From NCBI GenBank assembly GCA_000727475.1, contig KL647293.1:62001-126000 (forward strand): DNA of 64,000 bases. Direction: 5' to 3'. Shown here in pieces: positions 60,973 through 64,000 of this stretch. Each line of letters opens with the position of its first letter. Within the stretch, counting starts at the first letter, position 1. A model generated the notes under the pieces. The model worked only from the letters and a program-made list of their open reading frames with translations. It did no database searches and was not told where the DNA came from. The translations under genes and the position numbers were made by a program. The DNA comes from Sarcocystis neurona. Lineage: Eukaryota; Apicomplexa; Conoidasida; Eucoccidiorida; Sarcocystidae.

Positions 60973-61195
60973 AATCAGACTTTGCAGCCACTGACGCTGG
61001 CTTTGTACAGAACAATGGAGAAAACGTGGTAACCTCTTGGAACCTTGAGAAATGTTAAGCTGCGTGTCGCAAAGACCAAAACTGTCAACGTTGCACATAC
61101 TTCCTGAATGGGCGAAGGTGCACGCTGTTGCGCACCGGATCTTCACGAGTTAAAAACAAAAAAAATCTGTTGCAGGGACCAAAACTGTTCAGTTG
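60973..61195 (+). pseudogene. PAN unit 8 with in-frame TAA
   Basis: Starts after acceptor TTCTTTCTTTCACAG. It reads ATDAGFVQNNGENVV, NLEKC, TAA (61056-61058), then AACRKDQNCQRCTYFLNGRR and CTLL in the same frame. The end reads LQGPKLFS, with Ser in place of the expected last Cys. Confidence 0.65.
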
Positions 61196-61476
61196 ACTGC
61201 GCAATGCCGTCAAAAGACCGTCGGTAACGACTTGTCTGGGTACCCTAGTCCGGCCTCATCGTTATATGAATGCCAGGAAGAGTGCAGATTTGACGACAAA
61301 TTTTCTCATTGGACTTTCAATGAAGTCAACCAAATGTGTTCACTGAAGAACCAGATTGACGTCCGGAGAATGCAGCAAGGTAGAAACAGCATCTCTGGGG
61401 CGAGATATTTCGTGTTGCTTGAGCCGCAGAAATACGTAGACTTCAAAGTGTACGCCAGCAGCAACTCTTCCCGCAG
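61176..61476 (+). pseudogene. PAN unit 9, open
   Basis: Open frame CRQKTVGNDLSGYPS, ECQEECRFDDKFSHWTFNEV, CSLKNQ and ISGARYFV, ending at a CGCAG|GTACGC donor. The final Cys is Phe or missing. It overlaps the end of unit 8 in a different frame, so one of the two boundaries has shifted. Confidence 0.6.
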
Positions 61477-62344
61477 GTACGCTAAAACAGCAAGAAAGCG
61501 CCACGAAAGTGCTACCTTCGAGAAGTCCTTGTGATCGTGGAACAAAGTGAGTAAAGCCTGTGACACCTTCGGCGCACATACACGTGGGGAATATGGCAGA
61601 CAAAATTTTCCTGGGTCTCAGGTTTATTTTTGGAGAACAGGACGCGGTCACTGGTGGGGAGATCTGCTTTTGTGTAGAAGAACAAATAGTGCGATTTTAT
61701 CCCAGACCCCGAGAAGCATGTGTCACCCCTGCGCATATTCCCAGGGTACGTAACATCTTCGTCTACACGCCACGTAGAGAGGCAAATGTGTACGCACGAA
61801 CTTGGCGCCGTATCACCGAAGTTACGAGCCTCCTCAGGTCACCTGATTGCACGCTCTTTGGACAAGAGCCCACATTGTAACGAAGGTGCGACTTTCAGTA
61901 CAGACAGTGGCAGGAGACACAAGCATTCATGGCATCTGAATTTCTATCCACTGTATAGGTCGCATGCCTGTGCGGACATGCCCGCTCCAGGGAACTACTT
62001 GAAGTGACCCCCCAGCTCACGGACTTCCTGTTACGACGTGCCAGTGATGTTTCACCTTTTTATAGATGAGTAGCGTAGGAAAGACCTGACTCCTTTTGCT
62101 GAACAGTAAGCGCTTGTGGAGCTGCCAGTGTATACACGAAGCCGAGCTAGGCTTCTTTCGAACATGCAACGCAACAGCTCATGATGTATGCGGACTCGTG
62201 CCTGAATTTATGTGAACGTTTTCGGACTAGCGCTTTGGGCTGACCTACGCCTTCACATTCTCTTGCTGCGTGTGATGAATACATTTATTTCGCTCTGCGT
62301 TTCCCTTAAACCTTCCATATGTCGCAAACTTTGTGTTCGCTTGC

Positions 62345-62893
62345 GGCGTATGTTTGTCCTCCTCCGTTTGCGGCTCAGCCTATCATAACCACAGGGTACA
62401 ACCTCGACACAACCATCGTCGAGTCCTACCGTGGCTTGCTTGAGGTCGATCTGGCGGACTGCATTGATGCCTGTGAAGTTAACAAGTGATTCAGAGCGGC
62501 GTTTACTTGTGCAGCAGAGGACGGCAAGGCAAACAGCTTCTCGGGAAATTCGTCATGTGGCGTCCCCATTGACCCGGATGCGGAGCTGTACCTAACCGAG
62601 AGGCATCTTGCTCTGCTATACCGATTTCGGGGCACAGAGCTGGCGTCCGCGACCAACAGCCCTCCTCCCCAGACCCTTGCTGAACGTACCATGGCGTGTA
62701 ATGAGAACAAGGATTGCGTGTTCTGGAATTTCAACTGGAGCAATCAGAGTTGCGAATGGCTACGCGACATAGAAACAGGCAACGTTCTTGAACGTAATCT
62801 GGAGTGGATAATCGGGAGCGCAAATTTGACGCCTGAACGTCTGTTCAGGCAACCGGTGAGCGTGCTGGAGCTCACCAACGTGTTCAGAAGCTG
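62345..62893 (+). pseudogene. PAN units 10 and 11 in one open stretch with a TGA
   Basis: Unit 10 reads CPPPFAAQPIITTGYNLD, ADCIDACEVNK, TGA (62487-62489), FRAAFTC. Unit 11 reads ASATNSPPPQTLAERTMACN, then DCVFWNFNWSNQSCEWL. The frame is otherwise open to TGA 62891-62893. Confidence 0.6.
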
Positions 62894-63324
62894 ACGCGTA
62901 TATACACGAATCCGTGTGCGCGTACAAGCCGCCCCACGGACTGCCTACGTAGTCTAAATGTCACCAGGAAAGCTGCCTCTCTCCCTGCCTGCTATTTGTA
63001 TACATATGCGTCGCCCAACAAGCTCTCTGCGTATGTGCCCTCATATACTAGTCGCCACGCGCTGCCTGTCTATGCGTGCACATGCGTGTGTGCGTATCGC
63101 TCTGTTCTTCCTTCCGTTTTATTCTCTCAATCTTGTATGTACACATGCTCGGCAATAACTCGAGTACGGGAATAGGTGCGTACTTTTCGAGTGTACACGC
63201 GTGTGTGTAGACCCCTCTTCATTTTTTTCTCCGTTTCGCTCTCTCTGTCTGTATACACACCTACCCACACACTCGTGTACTCGAGTACAGTTCTTGAGAA
63301 TCCCCAAGCTTCTTACACTTGCGC
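62894..63324. other. Spacer with CA/TC microsatellite, no gene
   Basis: Pyrimidine-rich and CA-rich sequence (GTGTGTG, TCTCTCTGTC) between PAN units 11 and 12. Likely an intron of the decayed gene. No coding segment is supported. The spacer 61,480-62,340 is similar and holds only short frames. Confidence 0.4.
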
Positions 63325-63732
63325 TGCAGACAACACTCTCTGCTGCGTGCTGCTGTAACTGAGACAGTCTTGGTTGACACATCGTTGGCCATCCCCTACG
63401 GAACGCCCTTTGAAGCTGGAAGTAACGTGGACTGTGCTACTACATGCGACGCCTAGGGCGCATCCCCGGCCTAGGGCATTGAGTTTGTGCTTGAAGGGTT
63501 CGAGGACTATAGGTGCACCACCGAGTTCCCAGACGCAACCACGCCCAAGACGGAAAGCACCATTGTCAAAATGCCAGCAAACGGCCCGTACGAGTCCTTT
63601 ATGTGGGAAGAAACTCAATCAGGTCACGCTGAAAAAAGCCTCTGGAGTGCGCACTCTGGTGTCGCAGGTCGAAAGAATGCCAAGCCAGGCAGTTCATCCC
63701 GCCTTACCGATGTAGTCTCTACTCGAAGGTGA
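63325..63732 (+). pseudogene. PAN unit 12 with two in-frame TAG codons
   Basis: Reads DTSLAIPYGTPFEAGSNVDC, ATTCDA, TAG (63454-63456), GASPA, TAG (63472-63474), GIEFVLEGFEDYRC, all in one frame, then ESFMWEETQSG. Both stops precede GGC. A possible next unit (IHLQVTVAGTLRVALGAVDN, ITRCAALW) runs from about 63740 to 63918 and continues toward the window edge. Confidence 0.5.
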
Positions 63733-64000
63733 AATATGCTCTCCCAGCACCCGCAGGCGACATACACCTTCAGGTCACTGTTGCAGGCACCCTGCGGGTT
63801 GCACTAGGAGCTGTGGACAACCTTCCGAGTAAGGAAATAACAAGATGTGCTGCGCTGTGGCAACGAGACAGTCACCCGCAAATGCATTCGGGCGGCGGCA
63901 GCAGGACACTCTCACAGTAGAGCATTCCACAGTAGAGGTCGCACATACATATGGGTCCTTGAATTTGGATTCATATTTAAAGAGGTTTATGTTTGTAGAC

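Larger units (their letters stand above)
57424..63920 (+). pseudogene. Decayed array of PAN/Apple domains, microneme-adhesin type
   Basis: At least ten, probably about twelve, PAN/Apple-like units follow one another on +. Each has the family pattern Cys-x3-Cys-x6-Cys-x(F/Y/W)-x-(W/F), then Cys-x(L/Y), then SGPxxC. In intact coccidian microneme proteins such domains bind host glycans. Most units begin just after a pyrimidine-tract AG acceptor, in phase 1, as in an exon-per-domain gene. Several units are broken: in-frame TAG at 59137 and 59631, TAA at 61056, TGA at 62487, TAG at 63454 and 63472, plus frameshifts near 57567, 60275-60300 and 59640-59700. No signal peptide exon or single start was found, and the array runs to the window edge. 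I read it as a pseudogene; a mis-assembled functional gene is the alternative. Confidence 0.7.

Noticed and set aside
62487..62489. TGA as selenocysteine where a Cys might be expected
   Set aside because: No SECIS-like element was recognised, the family does not use Sec, and neighbouring units carry TAG and TAA as well.
59027..63474. Stop-codon reassignment or readthrough to explain in-frame stops in PAN units
   Set aside because: All three stop codons are involved, frameshifts occur in the same array, and the intact genes in the window end at normal TAA, TAG and TGA.

Overview
The window looks like nuclear DNA of a coccidian apicomplexan, most probably Eimeria or a close relative. The evidence is: intron-rich genes with introns of 0.5-4 kb; dense CAG/CTG trinucleotide tracts that encode Ala, Gln and Ser runs; many TA, TACA and TG microsatellites; a calcium-dependent protein kinase of the apicomplexan CDPK3 type; and an array of PAN/Apple domains of the microneme-protein kind. 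No bacterial, plasmid, phage or CRISPR feature was seen.

Three genes can be assembled exon by exon with matching splice phases. (1) A nicotinamide/nicotinate mononucleotide adenylyltransferase on the + strand, 3534-11127, five exons, 390 aa. (2) An ALY/REF-like RNA-binding protein on the + strand, 21083-27220, five exons, 601 aa, with two RRMs. (3) A CDPK3 orthologue on the - strand, 48047 down to 33988, ten exons, 560 aa, with an N-terminal acylation signal, a complete kinase domain and four canonical EF hands. A fourth, unrecognised multi-exon gene lies on the - strand (20685 to about 15623), head to head with the RRM gene. Weaker + strand coding evidence is present at 27.5-29.0 kb, 29.7-30.6 kb, 31.5-32.1 kb and 48.8-51.7 kb; the last is head to head with CDPK3.

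Layout: 1-2.9 kb, no recognised gene, no triplet repeats; 2.9-11.1 kb, NMNAT; 11.1-14.7 kb, sparse; 14.7-20.7 kb, unknown - strand gene; 21.1-27.2 kb, ALY/REF-like gene; 27.2-33.9 kb, weak hypothetical genes and microsatellites; 34.0-48.0 kb, CDPK3; 48.0-52.9 kb, weak + strand gene; 53.0-64.0 kb, a triplet-repeat-free segment with two overlapping perfect hairpins (56.45-56.54 kb) and a decayed array of about 12 PAN domains (57.4-64 kb) carrying several in-frame stops and frameshifts.

The genes are not an operon and show no shared pathway: they are NAD synthesis, mRNA export/RNA binding, calcium signalling for motility and egress, and a dead adhesin. The most unusual observations are the repeated copies of a splice-donor junction inside CDPK3 intron 2, the opposite strand polarity of CAG (exon) and CTG (intron) tracts, the overlapping hairpins at 56.45 kb, and the two-RRM architecture of the ALY/REF-like protein.
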